Positions 21,046 through 31,356 of a stretch of 64,000 nt of DNA are shown here, in pieces. Positions within the stretch are counted from its first letter, which is position 1. Every line of letters starts with the position of its first letter. The DNA comes from Notolepis coatsorum (lineage: Eukaryota > Chordata > Actinopteri > Aulopiformes > Paralepididae). The notes beneath the pieces are model-generated. The model did no database searches. It was not told the DNA's origin and worked only from the letters and a program-made list of their open reading frames with translations. Position numbers and translations under genes: made by a program. The stretch spans positions 16,974,823 through 17,038,822 of the forward strand of contig OZ020591.1 in assembly GCA_963971535.1 (NCBI GenBank). Direction: 5' to 3'.

Positions 21046-21540
21046 GCCCCTCATCACTAGAGGCCCCATCATTTATTACATTTTTTTTTAACTTTAATTT
21101 TGAATTTTTTTGGATGCCCCTTGTCACTAGAGGCCCCAAATAATTTTATATATTTTTTTAACTTTTATTTTAAATTTCTTTGGAGGCCCCTCGTCACTCG
21201 AGGCCTTTTTTTTTTTTTTTTGAGGCCCGTCACTAGAAGTTGCCTTTGAGAACGCCGTAACGGCACATGGGGCAGGAGCCTATCTCCTGTTTCCGTAGCG
21301 TGAGGCAGCTTGATGTACAAGTACACCCCTTGGACATGACGCTAGTATGTCGCAAGGACTTCCCCCAAAACCAACCCTTGATGCTGAGTGTCATTTTTAA
21401 ATAGTCTTTGGTATGACTCGTCACTAGAGGCCCCAAATATTTGTTTATTTTTTTTTTTACTTTTATTTAAAACATTTTTGGAGGCCCCTCGTCACTAGAG
21501 GCCCCACATTTTTTTATTTTTTTTTCTATTTTGGAGATCG
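21000..21540. repeat. Degenerate tandem repeat, about 70-80 bp
   Basis: About five units built on CCCCTCGTCACTAGAGGCC followed by an A/T-rich stretch. Between units, 21240-21415 is a 175-bp unique-looking insert (ACGCTACGGAAACAGGAGA on the minus strand). I think the insert is a dispersed fish repeat, but I cannot name it. Confidence 0.65.
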
Positions 21541-21757
21541 ATGTCATACTGTGACACTGAAATGAAACATATTTCATCAACTAAAATATTTAGTCAACAA
21601 AAATATTTCATCAACTAAAATATACAGTACGTCACACCCTGCCGTCTGCAAGTGGCTAATCTTGAGTATTTTTCCTCCTCTTCATAAGAGTTTGAGGTTT
21701 TCCGTAAAAACAGCAATAAAAAGTCAAAACTTGCATCTCCACATCCCAGCCCCGACG

Positions 21758-22052
21758 CCTGAATACTTTTACCAACGGATTTCCAGTTCCGTGTTCGCGT
21801 TCTGCGCTCTGATTGGCCACTGACGTTTCTGGTAGCGCCAATCGTGTGACGCCTCTTTCTTTCACCGGTTAAGCTTAGGCACTCTTTCGAAGTTGGTTAA
21901 GGTTAGAGTTTGTCTTAGAGCAGGGCGATAGAACACCAGCCCTGATTCCATACTCTAACCTTAACCAACTTCGAAAGAGTCGCCTAAGAAACGTCAGTGG
22001 CCAATTAGATCGCAGAACGCGAACGCGGAACTGGAAATCCGTTGGTAAAAGA
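21758..22052. repeat. Fold-back inverted repeat
   Basis: The right arm (about 21950-22052) is the reverse complement of the left arm (about 21758-21930), apart from about 45 extra bases in the left arm. Both arms contain TTTTACCAACGGATTTCCAG and TTTCGAAGTTGGTTAAGG. The loop is short. It is bounded on the right by LINE-A. This resembles a fold-back transposable element; no target duplication was found. Confidence 0.75.
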
Positions 22053-22166
22053 ATAGACACAGCCCCGACACGAATAAGGCAGATTGGGATCTACATGTGT
22101 ACATTGGAATATTGACAACCATACTTGGTCATTTACTGTACATTGGAGGGGGTTGTGTTAGGACAT

Positions 22167-24065
22167 TTACAGGGGCCAGTTTCGAATTGCAGTCTCCCGT
22201 AGGTGTTTTTTGAGAGTGCTTTTGAAAGTGGGTAGTGATTCACATTCCTTTACAGCTTTGGGTAGGGCGTTCCACATTGATGTGGCATAATTGCGAAACG
22301 TGTTTAGTCCCTTGTTTGAGCCGAATCTGGGTTTAACATGATTTGTGGAGCTCCCTCTGGTGTTGTGATCGTGGTATTCACTGACCTTTGGGAAGTATTT
22401 TGACATGTACATGGGTACCTTGGTTGTGTAGTGTATCTTGTAGACCAGGCCCATTGCAAGTTGCTGTACTCTGTCGTCTACTCTAAGCCATCCTAGGTTG
22501 TCAAAGTGGGCAGGGGTGAGGTGGGTTCTAGGAGTAAGGTCAAGCAGTAGTCTGACCAGTTTGTTTTGAGATGTTTGTAATTTTGTTTTTAGCGCCTTTG
22601 AGGTGCTTTGGTACCATAAGGTGCAAGCATAGTCGTAGTACCCTTGAATGAGTACTCCTGCCAGAGTCTTCAGGGTATTCTTGTTTACCAGTGAGGAGAT
22701 CCGGTACAAGAATCGAGTTTGTTGGTTGACTTTTTTTATTACATTGGATGCCATTTTGTCACAGGAAAGATTTGCCTCTAGGATGGAACCCAGGTAGGTA
22801 ATATCTTCTTTCCTTGTGACAATATTGTCACCCACTGTAACTGAGAAGCCGTCGGTCTTGCTGAGTTTGTTATTTGAACCGAAGAGAATGGACTGTTTTG
22901 CCCATGTGTAATGATAGTTTGTTATCAGCGAGCCATATGCAGATTTTGCCTAGTTCTGAGCTGAGGGTTTTTTCAACCTGTAACTTGTTCTTGTCAGAGA
23001 CCAGCAGGGCTGAGTCGTCCGCAAACAGGAACAAGTTGCAGTCACAAGCTGACGACATGTCATTTGCATAAATTAGGAACAGTAGCGGACCTAGTATGCT
23101 TCCTTGTGTAACACCACAGCTTACTGTGAGGGGGGGGATAGGGTACCGTTTACCTCCACCATCTGCTCTCTCCCCTCCAGGTAGGATTGCATCCAGCTCA
23201 CTGATAGAATCAAAACCAATTGCTTTTAGCTTGTCAATCAGAATGGTGTGATTGACAGTGTCGAAGGCCTTTTGTAGGTCCACCATGACCATGCCGCAGT
23301 ATTTGCCCGCGTCCACCTCTTGTTTGATGTGGTCGTTTAAATAGAGAAGGCATGTGTCAGTGGAGTGGGATGTTCTGAAGCCAGATTGGAATTCGTAGAT
23401 TAGATTTTTTTCGCAAGGTATTTTTCTACCTGTTTGTATACAACTTTATTTTTTCCATGACTTTCGAGATGGAGGTAAGGATAGAAACAGGGCGGTAGTT
23501 GCCTGGGTCTAATTTACTGCCTTTTTTTGTGCAGAGGGGTCACTCTTGCAATTTTGAAGTCCTTGGGGACGTGTCCCTGTTTTATGGAGAGGTTTATTAT
23601 GTGTGTGATGACTGGGGTGATGGCGGCTGCTGAGTCTCTGAGGAATTTGGAGGGGATGTTGTCATGGCCAGTGGCCTTGTTAGGTTGGAGGGCGCTCAGT
23701 TTTTTGAGTACCTCATCTGTTGTTACCAATTCCAGTTTGAAGTCGTCTTTGTGGACCCCTAGGTTCTTGTAGTATGCTACTATGTGTTCTACCCCATAAT
23801 GCCCTGAGTGGGAGGGTAGTTTGTTTACCAGTGTTGTGGCTATGTTTGTGAAGAAACTATTTAAGTAATTGGCTACATCCAGCTTTTCTGTGATGAGCGT
23901 GTTGTCCGTCTTTATGTTTATGTTTGAGAATCTGGTTTTAAGTTTTTTACTGCAGCCTAGTTGGTTATTGAGTAATTTCCAAAGTTCACATGGTTTGTTT
24001 TTGTTTTCCTCGGTTTTGTCATTGATGATTTTTTTTTTGCTGTTTTCATCATGGAGTTTACATAA
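22167..24065 (-). pseudogene. LINE-A ORF2: reverse transcriptase to C-terminus
   Basis: Separate frames together cover a non-LTR reverse transcriptase. There is a linker (KLLNNQLG), TGHDNIPSKFL, a block like NYRPVSIL, and DLQKAFDTVNH with the first catalytic Asp. GVTQGSILGPLLFLIY and FADDSALL with the catalytic Asp pair follow. The C-terminal part (22167-22835, 222 residues) ends WNALPKAVKECES...ETAIRNWPL. It would copy LINE RNA at a nicked target. Indels near 22850-22870, 23320-23510 and 23730 break the frame. The style is of the CR1/L2/Daphne group. Confidence 0.85.
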
Positions 24066-25136
24066 GATATTCCTTTATTGATCCCCTTGGGGAAATTCAG
24101 GCATCATAGCAGCATGGGGGGGAGGGGGGAGGGGTACAGGTAGTAAAACAACACAGTATACAGGTAGTAAAGACAACACAGGCAGTGTAAACAATTTGAT
24201 CAATATGGTCAATATAATTTACTATCTGACTAGCTGAGGAATATTCACATTATTCACAGTGTCACATGAGGTGCAGTATGCAAGAGGTAGTGTTATAATA
24301 ATTTACTATCTACTGAGTATACATTAATCAAAGTACCAGGGTAGTCTACTTTGTCCCCCTTGGGTTCCTATAAGTCCCAGGTCAATGTCTGGTAGCAGTC
24401 GCTGTCGCTGCCCCCTGTTGTGGGGCCTGGAGGCTGCTAGTTGCTGCCCACTGTTGTGGAGCCTGATGGCCGCTGGTATGAAGGACTGTCCGAGGCGGTT
24501 AGTTGAGTGTCGGGGGGGGATGAGTCTGTGGCTGAACGAGCTTCTCATCTTGACTAGCTCGTCGTAGAGGGGGTGGTAGGGGTTCTCCATGATGGCATCC
24601 AGCTTCCTTATCATCCCCCTCTCTACCATCACCTCAAGTCTAGGTAGCTCGACTCCCACCACAGAGCTAGCCTTCCTCACCAGCTTGTTGAGCTTGTTGG
24701 TGTCCCTTGAGTTGATGTAGCCTCCCCAGCATGCCACAGCATAGAAGAGGATGCTGGCCACAACAGACTGGTAAAAAGACTGCAGCAGTTTGTTGCACAC
24801 ATTGAAGGACCTGAGTCTCCTCAGGAAGAACAGCCTGCTCTGTCCCTTCCTGTAGAGGGCCTCTGTGTTGTCCGACCAGTCCAGTTTATTGTTCAGGTGT
24901 ACCCCAAGGAACTTGTATGAGTCCACCATCTCCACATCCACCCCTCGGATGGAGATGGGAATCGGGGGGGGCCTCTTCTTGCCCCTCCGGAAGTCCACCA
25001 CCAGCTCCTTGGTCTTACTGGTGTTGAGTTGGAGGTGGTTGCTGTCGCTCCACCCCACGAAGCTCTCCACCAGGGCTCTGTACTCCTCCTCATCATCGTC
25101 GGTGATGTAGCTTACGATGGAGGAGTCGTCTGAGAA
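24066..25136 (-). mobile_element. LINE-B, 5'-truncated, inside LINE-A
   Basis: The minus-strand 3' end reads CCCCAAGGGGATCAATAAAG. It contains the reverse transcriptase from just before FSDDSS to the C-terminus, plus a 3' UTR. LINE-A coding sequence can be followed across the insertion: RNDVSK on one side and, on the other, LHDENSKKK. So the join points are accurate to a few bases. The target duplication is very short or absent. Confidence 0.85.
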
Positions 25137-26018
25137 CTTAGAAACATCATTTCTTAGTTTGTTTCTTTCCAGTTTGAGTTCAGTCACGTGGGCTTGGAGT
25201 TCACTGCTCGTGCTTATGGTAAGCTTTGACTGACTTTTACGAAACTCAGAGCATTTTCTGTCTCTGGTTTTCATAGCGGTCAGTATTTCAGCGTGCATCC
25301 ACGGCTCCGCGTGATTTTTTACCCTGGTGGTTCTTAGGGGGGCCATGTTGTTTAGCATTGTTGAAAATTTGGTTTTGAAGCCAAGCCATGTTTCTTCAAC
25401 CAGTGTACCATTGAGCTCATCTGACCAGTCCAGACCCTCCAGTTCAAGGTTAAAGGCCTCGCTAGAGTAGGTTTTGAGGTCTCTAGATGTGACTGTTTTG
25501 TGACAGCCAGCCTTTTGTTTTAGCTTTTTGCGGGTACAGAATATCATATAATGATCACTTAACTCGCATGCTATAACCCCTTTATTGGCGATCTTGGACT
25601 TGTTAGAGGTCAGGATGAGGTCAATGGTAGTCTGAGTTGACTCACATACACGTGTGGGTTGCGTGATTAGCTGGCTGAGGCCGTGCAGATCACAAAACCT
25701 ATTGTAGGATTTGAAGACGGGTGCATCTTTTTGTTGCATATCCGTGTTCCAATCCCCAATAAGAATCATTTCTGCATCCTCAACTCCAGCTAAGCACGCA
25801 TCCAACACATCATAAAAGCCATTTTGGTCTGGCGGTCTGTAAATTGTGCCGACTATAACAGATTTAGCCCTTTCAAATAGAATTTCTACAAAAACAGTTT
25901 TAATAGCCTCATGATCTAGGTCTGTACGGTTAATAAATTTGGTGTCTTTATGGATGTACATACAGACACCTCCTCCATGCCTGTTCCTGTCATTGCGGAC
26001 TAAAGAATAGTTCTCCAA
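24324..26018 (-). CDS. Chimeric LINE ORF: LINE-A endonuclease fused to LINE-B RT end
   Basis: 564 residues, uninterrupted. Residues 1 to about 294 are LINE-A endonuclease and linker (GGGVCMYIH, GTIYRPPDQ, LIGDWNTDM, TIDLILTS, LSDHYMIF). From about 295, LINE-B reverse transcriptase takes over (FSDDSSIVSYI, NTSKTKELVVDFR, FLGVHLNNKLDWS, LRSFNVC, VVASILFYAV). The nested insertion happens to keep the frame. It lacks the N-terminus of the endonuclease (HLNINSL and LCFSETKLD, which lie upstream in the same region) and the first RT catalytic Asp. I expect no activity. Whether it is transcribed is unknown. Confidence 0.75.
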   Translation of the reverse strand: MENYSLVRNDRNRHGGGVCMYIHKDTKFINRTDLDHEAIKTVFVEILFERAKSVIVGTIYRPPDQNGFYDVLDACLAGVEDAEMILIGDWNTDMQQKDAPVFKSYNRFCDLHGLSQLITQPTRVCESTQTTIDLILTSNKSKIANKGVIACELSDHYMIFCTRKKLKQKAGCHKTVTSRDLKTYSSEAFNLELEGLDWSDELNGTLVEETWLGFKTKFSTMLNNMAPLRTTRVKNHAEPWMHAEILTAMKTRDRKCSEFRKSQSKLTISTSSELQAHVTELKLERNKLRNDVSKFSDDSSIVSYITDDDEEEYRALVESFVGWSDSNHLQLNTSKTKELVVDFRRGKKRPPPIPISIRGVDVEMVDSYKFLGVHLNNKLDWSDNTEALYRKGQSRLFFLRRLRSFNVCNKLLQSFYQSVVASILFYAVACWGGYINSRDTNKLNKLVRKASSVVGVELPRLEVMVERGMIRKLDAIMENPYHPLYDELVKMRSSFSHRLIPPRHSTNRLGQSFIPAAIRLHNSGQQLAASRPHNRGQRQRLLPDIDLGLIGTQGGQSRLPWYFD

Positions 26019-26206
26019 TTCAATTTCCGGGTCTGTTACTGATGAGTCCAGTTTAGTTTCAGAGAAACATAGTATGTTTACCTTACCGCTAATGAAATGT
26101 TGCCTTATTTCTGCCAGTTTGTGCCTAAGGCTATTTATATTAAGATGGAAAATATGAAGACCGTTTTTATTTGCTGTGTTGTCTATATCCTTGAGATAAA
26201 GGTAGG

Positions 26207-27287
26207 CAGGGACCGAAACTAAAGCCCGCCGCCCGCCAGGGGCGATCAGTTTTTACCTTTGGCGCTTGACACTTAGAGGGCTGCCCGCCTTGTGGCGTGT
26301 AATCAATCAAGTTCATAACGATACTCTTATTTTGAAAATCTGTGCGGGTCTCATTTCCGCCCCAAGCGCATCTCCAGTCATAATATCGATGGCTCCGTCA
26401 GTTAGCAACAATTAGGTTCGTATGATACTCTTATTTTGAAGAAAACCGTGGCAACGAGTCATATCCGCCCAGCCCTGCAGCGGGATACTATTGGCTAAGG
26501 GCTTCTGCTCGCAGTGCTCATGTCAACACAGGCAGTCTGCTCTAGTCTAGACCGGACCTCCATGAGCTACCGTTACTGTTTAAACAATGACCCAGTCAAC
26601 TATTCACTTTTAGTTTAATACATGACGAGGCATTGTCTAACGGTATCTAGCTGGCTAGCTACTGATATCAACAAATGCTCCAGCAATAGTCGACTCGAGT
26701 GCATAATTAATACCTCCGTTCCCTCGTTAGCTAGCTTGCGTTAGCTAGCTCACGTTAGATAGATCTGTCCCAGTAAACTAAATTGTCTTAACGTTATCTA
26801 CCGGGCTAGCAGTAGCTACAGATAGCTCCTGATATCAATGTCTTATAACATTGATTGAATGCGTATTCTAGCTGAGGGCATGTTGAATGTGATTTGACAA
26901 ATGAACCGTAACGTTATAAATAGGGTCCAGCTGCATCGCCGGAGAATCCTTGCATGCTGAATGTAGGGTCTAGCTGAATATAGGGTCTAGCTGCAGGGCC
27001 GGAGAATCCTTGCTGGAGCTGGAGGCTACTCAAGTATACACACAGACAGTGGAGCTGTTTGCAGATAGCAAGCATTTTGACTTATTGCGTGGTGGCGATG
27101 TCTCGCAGATAATACAACTACAAGTATGATTATATAATATATATTTTATTTAAAAAAAAATTTATATAAAATATATATCTTTTTTTAATCAAAAATGTTT
27201 TGGCAGGTAAGAAATATGCTTGGCGGGTAGACTCTTCCCATCTACCCGCCACTGGCAGGTGAGTCAAAAAGTTAATTTCGCTCCCTG
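26207..27287. mobile_element. Non-autonomous hAT element
   Basis: The ends CAGGGACCGAAACTAA and (reverse complement) CAGGGAGCGAAATTAA are flanked by an exact 8-bp duplication AAGGTAGG (26199-26206 and 27288-27295). No transposase. The internal segment near 26930-27150 (GGTGGCGATGTCTCGCAGAT) recurs in two other hAT-like elements with different ends. Confidence 0.9.
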
Positions 27288-28040
27288 AAGGTAGGGTTCT
27301 TCTTCTGTGGGAAGGGGGGGGCGGCTCTGTGATAAATTGACATTTATGACATAAACTTACATAGACATTTATGGCATAGGGACATACATGACATACAGGT
27401 ATTTAGTACTGTTACATTTGTGACATATACGATATTCACATATACAGTACTGTTACCCATAGATCCTGACAGAGTATACACATATGATGGGGAGGGGACT
27501 GTACATTAGGAGGGTGTGTGGGAGAGAAATATACATACGTGGGGTGAGAATAATATACATGCGGTGGGGAGAGAATACATGAGAATGATGGAGGCTCGTC
27601 AGGTAGTGACTGAAATGTGTTTTCTAGCTGCATGTCTTCAGTGTTTGAGGGGAGTTCTCCTCTTACTGTGTTGTTAGCAGCGTCCACAGCTGCTTCTTAT
27701 CGCTCGTGGTGGTTGATGTTGGCCTAGTTAGCATAGCCAGCCATTAGCTCTCTCTCGTTTCAACTGCTCCTGTTTCTCAGGGGATGCTGTTTGTTTTCGG
27801 TCTTGCTCCACGTTCATTCCAATAGTTACTATTATGTGGTATATTTCGGTAGTTTCCCCCTCTGTATCTGGGGCTAGTGTTCCCTTAGCTGCTGTTAGCT
27901 TAGCTTGTTGGAGTCGACTAGATAGCCTCTATTGTTGTCTCACCTTTGGTGTCCATGGTATTGTCGGCTCATTCTCTTCCAAATGAAATGTCTTCGTCTC
28001 AAGTAGACTATTATCTGTAGATGTCCACAGCAGTCTTTAC

Positions 28041-28382
28041 ATGGGGACATATCCGCGGGGTACTGTGCGTCGCGGCCGGTGCGGTGCACTACTGCGCATG
28101 CGAGAAACAAAGTAACATATAATATAGGACACTAGAAAGTAACATAAAGTAACATACGGAAAATATGACCTAATGTCCAAAATAGCGAAATAGGTACTTA
28201 CATTTTCACTGAAAGACATCTTTGGTTCTTTTTCAACTAATAATAATGAATGCTTAAAGGGGAGATGAAGCACTGAACAATGTGATCCTAGTTTGTTAGT
28301 TGTGTACCTTGTGTAAGACAGGGTCCTATAATAAAATGTGAAATCCTGCTTATTTGTCTGAAAAATCAAATATAATTTCCCT
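28041..28382. other. Unassigned DNA upstream of the THAP ORF
   Basis: CpG-rich at 28055-28100, then AT-rich. A minus-strand ORF here has no recognisable features. It may contain the promoter of the THAP ORF; a CRE-like TGACGTCA lies at 28415-28422. Confidence 0.35.
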
Positions 28383-28499
28383 GTGTTCGCGATGGGCGGC
28401 GCCATTTTAGATGGTGACGTCACTGTGTTGGTTTGGTGTATACACTGCTGGTTAGCTGCCTATAGTAAACATGGATTGTCGGGTCAGTCAGTAAATAAA

Positions 28500-28865
28500 A
28501 TGTTGCCTACCAAACAACGGGACCGCGGTGGTTCTTTTTGTATTGCTCCTGGCTGTTCAAACAAATTTTACCGTGTGAAAGAGAGAGAAAAGTTGGTTCA
28601 TTTCCACAAACTACCAGTGAAAAAAACAGTGTTATTGGCACGTTGGCTCAGGCTGGCTGCACTCAGGCGGCGCGACCAGCCTGTTGGACAGGGAAGGAGG
28701 ATCTGCAGCGAACACTTCATTGCCTCGGATTATGTTGTTGGGGGTGGGAGGTTTGTCCAGAAGACCACTAATCAGCTGAAGCCCGATGCGGTTCCCTTGG
28801 TCTTCGACAGACAGACCGGCGCAGGCAGTTCAGCGTCGGGAGCATTTAGCCTGCTGGCTACCTAG
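28500..28865 (+). CDS. THAP-domain protein, short ORF
   Basis: 121 residues from the Met at 28500; an in-frame Met at 28383 would add 39 residues. The ORF holds a full THAP zinc finger of the C2CH type: CIAPGC supplies the first two cysteines, and RRICSEHF supplies the third Cys and the His. The expected Trp in LLARWLRL, a Pro in HKLPVKK and the closing AVPLVF motif are present. THAP domains bind DNA and occur in host regulators and in P, Kolobok and some Harbinger transposases. Nothing recognisable follows; the ORF ends inside a 47-bp tandem repeat. It could be the first exon of a larger gene or transposon. All key residues are intact, so it is not an obvious relic. Confidence 0.65.
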   Translation: MLPTKQRDRGGSFCIAPGCSNKFYRVKEREKLVHFHKLPVKKTVLLARWLRLAALRRRDQPVGQGRRICSEHFIASDYVVGGGRFVQKTTNQLKPDAVPLVFDRQTGAGSSASGAFSLLAT

Positions 28866-29035
28866 CTCCAGTTCAACCAGCGTCGGGACCATTTAGCCTG
28901 CTGGCTACCTAGCTCCACTTCAACCAGCATCGGGACCATTTAGCCTGCTGGCTACCTAGCTCCAGTTCAACCAGCGTCGGGACCATTTAGCCTGCTGGCT
29001 ACCTAGCTCCACTTCAACCAGCGTCGGCAGCTCCA
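28831..29035. repeat. 47-bp tandem repeat, about 4 copies
   Basis: Unit starts fall at 28831, 28878, 28925, 28972 and 29019 (partial). Each contains CATTTAGCCTGCTGGCTACC. The copies are nearly identical. The THAP ORF stops in the first unit. Confidence 0.9.
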
Positions 29036-29500
29036 GCAGCTTGTCGATGTGCTGGTAGCCTCTGCAAGTTTCACAATTTTCACAAGTTTCCCCGGACCCA
29101 AACTTATATATACATCATGAATTGCCATAACATACATTTATAAACTATTGATAAAGAACACAACAAACCATGAATTTCAAATGTATATGAAATGTATTTA
29201 TTTAATTATAAAAGTACACTACAGCAATAATCGGAGTGTAATGTTAAGTTGCTCACCACCTCATAACATATGTACATACAATTTTGTAACACTTTTAAAT
29301 GAACAGACATGTTCTACTCTCCTTTCTATTTCTCACCCCTTTTTCAACTCTCCATTTCTTACCCCCTCCCTCCGTCCCTCAACCTTAAACCCCAACATTG
29401 AGCAACATTCTGATTAATTTGTACTGACTTATTTTTTAATTCTACTGACCTGACATCATGCTAGAAGAGGTATAATATTTCATCTATTGCACAATGAAAT
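29036..29500. other. Unassigned AT-rich DNA
   Basis: No gene or nameable repeat. The right part probably belongs to the hAT remnant that follows. Confidence 0.35.
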
Positions 29501-29699
29501 CTAATGAGAGGTATGTGGCTGGTTGAAGTTTTCAACCAGCAGATCTATTCTGGGCTTGGTTTTTGAAAGTGCTATTCTGAGGTCATGCTGAGCATTTAGT
29601 CTGTTTCTCTATTTGTTTTTCAGGTATGCTAGAGTAGAAAACCCAGATTCACATAAGTATGTGGTGCCAAACTGAATCAACACATCTACAGCTTTTTTA
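29501..29699 (-). pseudogene. hAT transposase C-terminal domain relic
   Basis: The minus strand encodes about 65 residues of a hATC dimerisation domain: VLIQFGTTYLCESGFSTLAY, then NRLNAQHDLRIAL and a stop. It matches the same region as the relic at 17.8 kb but is clearly a different copy. It starts after a run of A, with no catalytic domain upstream. The domain normally pairs two transposase monomers. Confidence 0.8.
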
Positions 29700-29823
29700 T
29701 AAAAAAAAGAAAATGTTTTTTATTCAAATATATATATATTTTATTTATTTATTTTATTGGCGACCCAATAAAAACAGGTCCGCGACCCATTTTGGGTCAC
29801 GACCCTAAGTTTGGGAAACGTTG
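29700..29823 (-). mobile_element. hAT terminus belonging to the transposase relic
   Basis: On the minus strand the sequence begins CAACGTTTCCCAAACTTAGG followed by a GGGTCGTGACCC block, a common hAT/Charlie-type end. Only one end was found, so the full extent is unknown. Confidence 0.6.
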
Positions 29824-29894
29824 GCTTAAAGTAATACTATAGGTTAATTAAGTAATACTATATAGGTTAATTAAACCAGAGCTAGAAAGAAAAC

Positions 29895-30352
29895 TGACTT
29901 TTTTTTCTCCATTTTTTCTCCCATCCCACTTTCGCTGTTTCCAATTCTCCCCTGTCTTGAACGTTGCTCGCATATGCCTACCACAGGTCAGTCGTAGGGA
30001 GGATAGAAGCCTTGCATCACGTGTTCCCTCCGGTACACGGGGAGGCAGCCTGTCACATCTTTTCACCTGCCAGCGCGGACTCTCATTGGCGAGGTGTAAC
30101 GTGTGGGAGGCTCACACTACCCCCGCTATTTCCTGTCTCTGCTGTGCAGGCAGGCGTCCCCCAACTGACCTGTAGGAGTCGCTGTCCACAACGTCCAGAT
30201 TACCACCCATCGACTTCCACCCGCTGACTCTGCCAATTGAGCCAGTATGACTGCCGGCCCAAGCCGGATGCAACGCTGACAGCCGGATTTGAACCCGGTG
30301 TCTCTTGTGTTGGTGACGAGTGCAATGTCCGCTGCGCCACCCAGCCGCCCTA
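29895..30352 (-). mobile_element. tRNA-derived SINE, reverse copy
   Basis: On the minus strand the head reads GGTGGCGCAGCGGAC (A box) and GGGTTCAAATCCGG (B box), then a body and tail matching the SINE at 19.95 kb, with extra body sequence. The same family in the opposite direction. Confidence 0.8.
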
Positions 30353-30379
30353 AGAAAACGGACTCTTATACTCTCATCT

Positions 30380-30597
30380 GCCTCCAATGTAGTTCCCCCA
30401 CCCAACCACCGCCAATGTACACTTTTCCCCACCTACCCAACCCCCCCCCACCTACCCAACCTCCTCCAATGTACAGTTTCTTCCCCCTCAAATGTATATA
30501 CTCTCTTTTTAGACTCTTTTTGTACTCTTAAACAGTACTGTATATTTGTAGATCTGGTATGTCATAAATGTCTAGATGTAACAGTACTGTCTATTAG
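30380..30597 (+). mobile_element. LINE-A 3' UTR fragment
   Basis: Matches the C-rich 3' UTR of LINE-A near 7560-7770 (CCTCCTCCAATGTACAGTTT, TCTGGTATGTCATAAATGT). It is cut off at 30597 where a hAT-type end (TAGGAATGCCCCGATCAC) begins. Confidence 0.8.
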
Positions 30598-31356
30598 GAA
30601 TGCCCCGATCACGTTTTTTTGCCCATACACTGCCGATACCGATAGTTTTTGGTTTTATAATTTTTTTTTTTTTAAATATATATATATATTTTTAATAAAA
30701 TATATATAATTATACTTGTAGTTGTATTATCTGCGAGACATCGGCACCACGCAACAAGTCAAAATGCTCGCTATCTGCAAACAGCTCCACTGTCTATGTG
30801 TATACTCTGCTTTGGTCAAATCACATTCAGAATGCCCTCAGCGTCCCCAGTCAGAGCGATAGTTCAACTTGACTAACAGGGTCTGAAACGTATAAGATGT
30901 TCGCAGTGTTCAGTTATGAAGCATGATAGCTAATTAGCCAACAGCTGCAAAAACGAATAATGTCAATTATGTTATAAGACATTGGTATCAGGAGCTATCT
31001 GTAGCTACTGCTAGCCGGCTAGATAACGTTAGACAACGCCTCATAAATGTATTATTTGACCAGTCTTGGGATAATCAGAGTTGTATTCGCTGAGATATAA
31101 CCTTTTGCCCTATGTGTGATCTGTCTGTGTGTGCGCGATCGCTGATGAGGAAATAAGAGAATAGATTTTCAGCTCGCGTCTCTAGCGTGCATACGTACAC
31201 ATATACTATCGATAATCTAGCGTTTATTTGAAAACGATTCATAAATGGGCCAACAAATGACAACGTTTTTGTGTATTCTAGAATATTCCAGTAAAGGGCG
31301 TTTATCATGGAATCTTTATATTTTCCTTGAAAACGAGGGATTTTCTAAATGCTATA
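30598..31356. mobile_element. hAT-like element, one end found
   Basis: Starts TAGGAATGCCCCGATCACG, a form of the common fish hAT end TAGGGATGCACCGAT. It holds, in reverse, the CTGCGAGACATCG-centred module seen in two other elements. The far end was not located, so the right border is arbitrary. Confidence 0.5.

Larger units (their letters stand above)
22095..28040 (-). mobile_element. LINE-A, long copy with two nested insertions
   Basis: Read on the minus strand: a probable 5' region (28040-27288), an AP-endonuclease (26198-25137), reverse transcriptase (24065-22870), ORF2 C-terminus and part of the 3' UTR. It is interrupted by a hAT element (26207-27287) and a second LINE (24066-25136). The 3' end is lost at the fold-back repeat. 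Within 27288-28040 the frame is broken; a piece reading DAANNTVRGELPSNTED may be from ORF1, but I cannot confirm this. Several frameshifts make it inactive. Confidence 0.8.

Noticed and set aside
21240-21415. Possible 5S rRNA or tRNA derivative
   Set aside because: It does not match 5S rRNA as I know it, and no paired A and B boxes were found.
24865-25110. Plus- and other-frame ORFs over LINE-B
   Set aside because: Shadows of the minus-strand LINE coding sequence.
28252-29831. GCTTAAAG at 28252-28259 and 29824-29831 as an 8-bp target duplication around a THAP-bearing hAT element
   Set aside because: The left side lacks a matching inverted terminus, so the match is probably chance.
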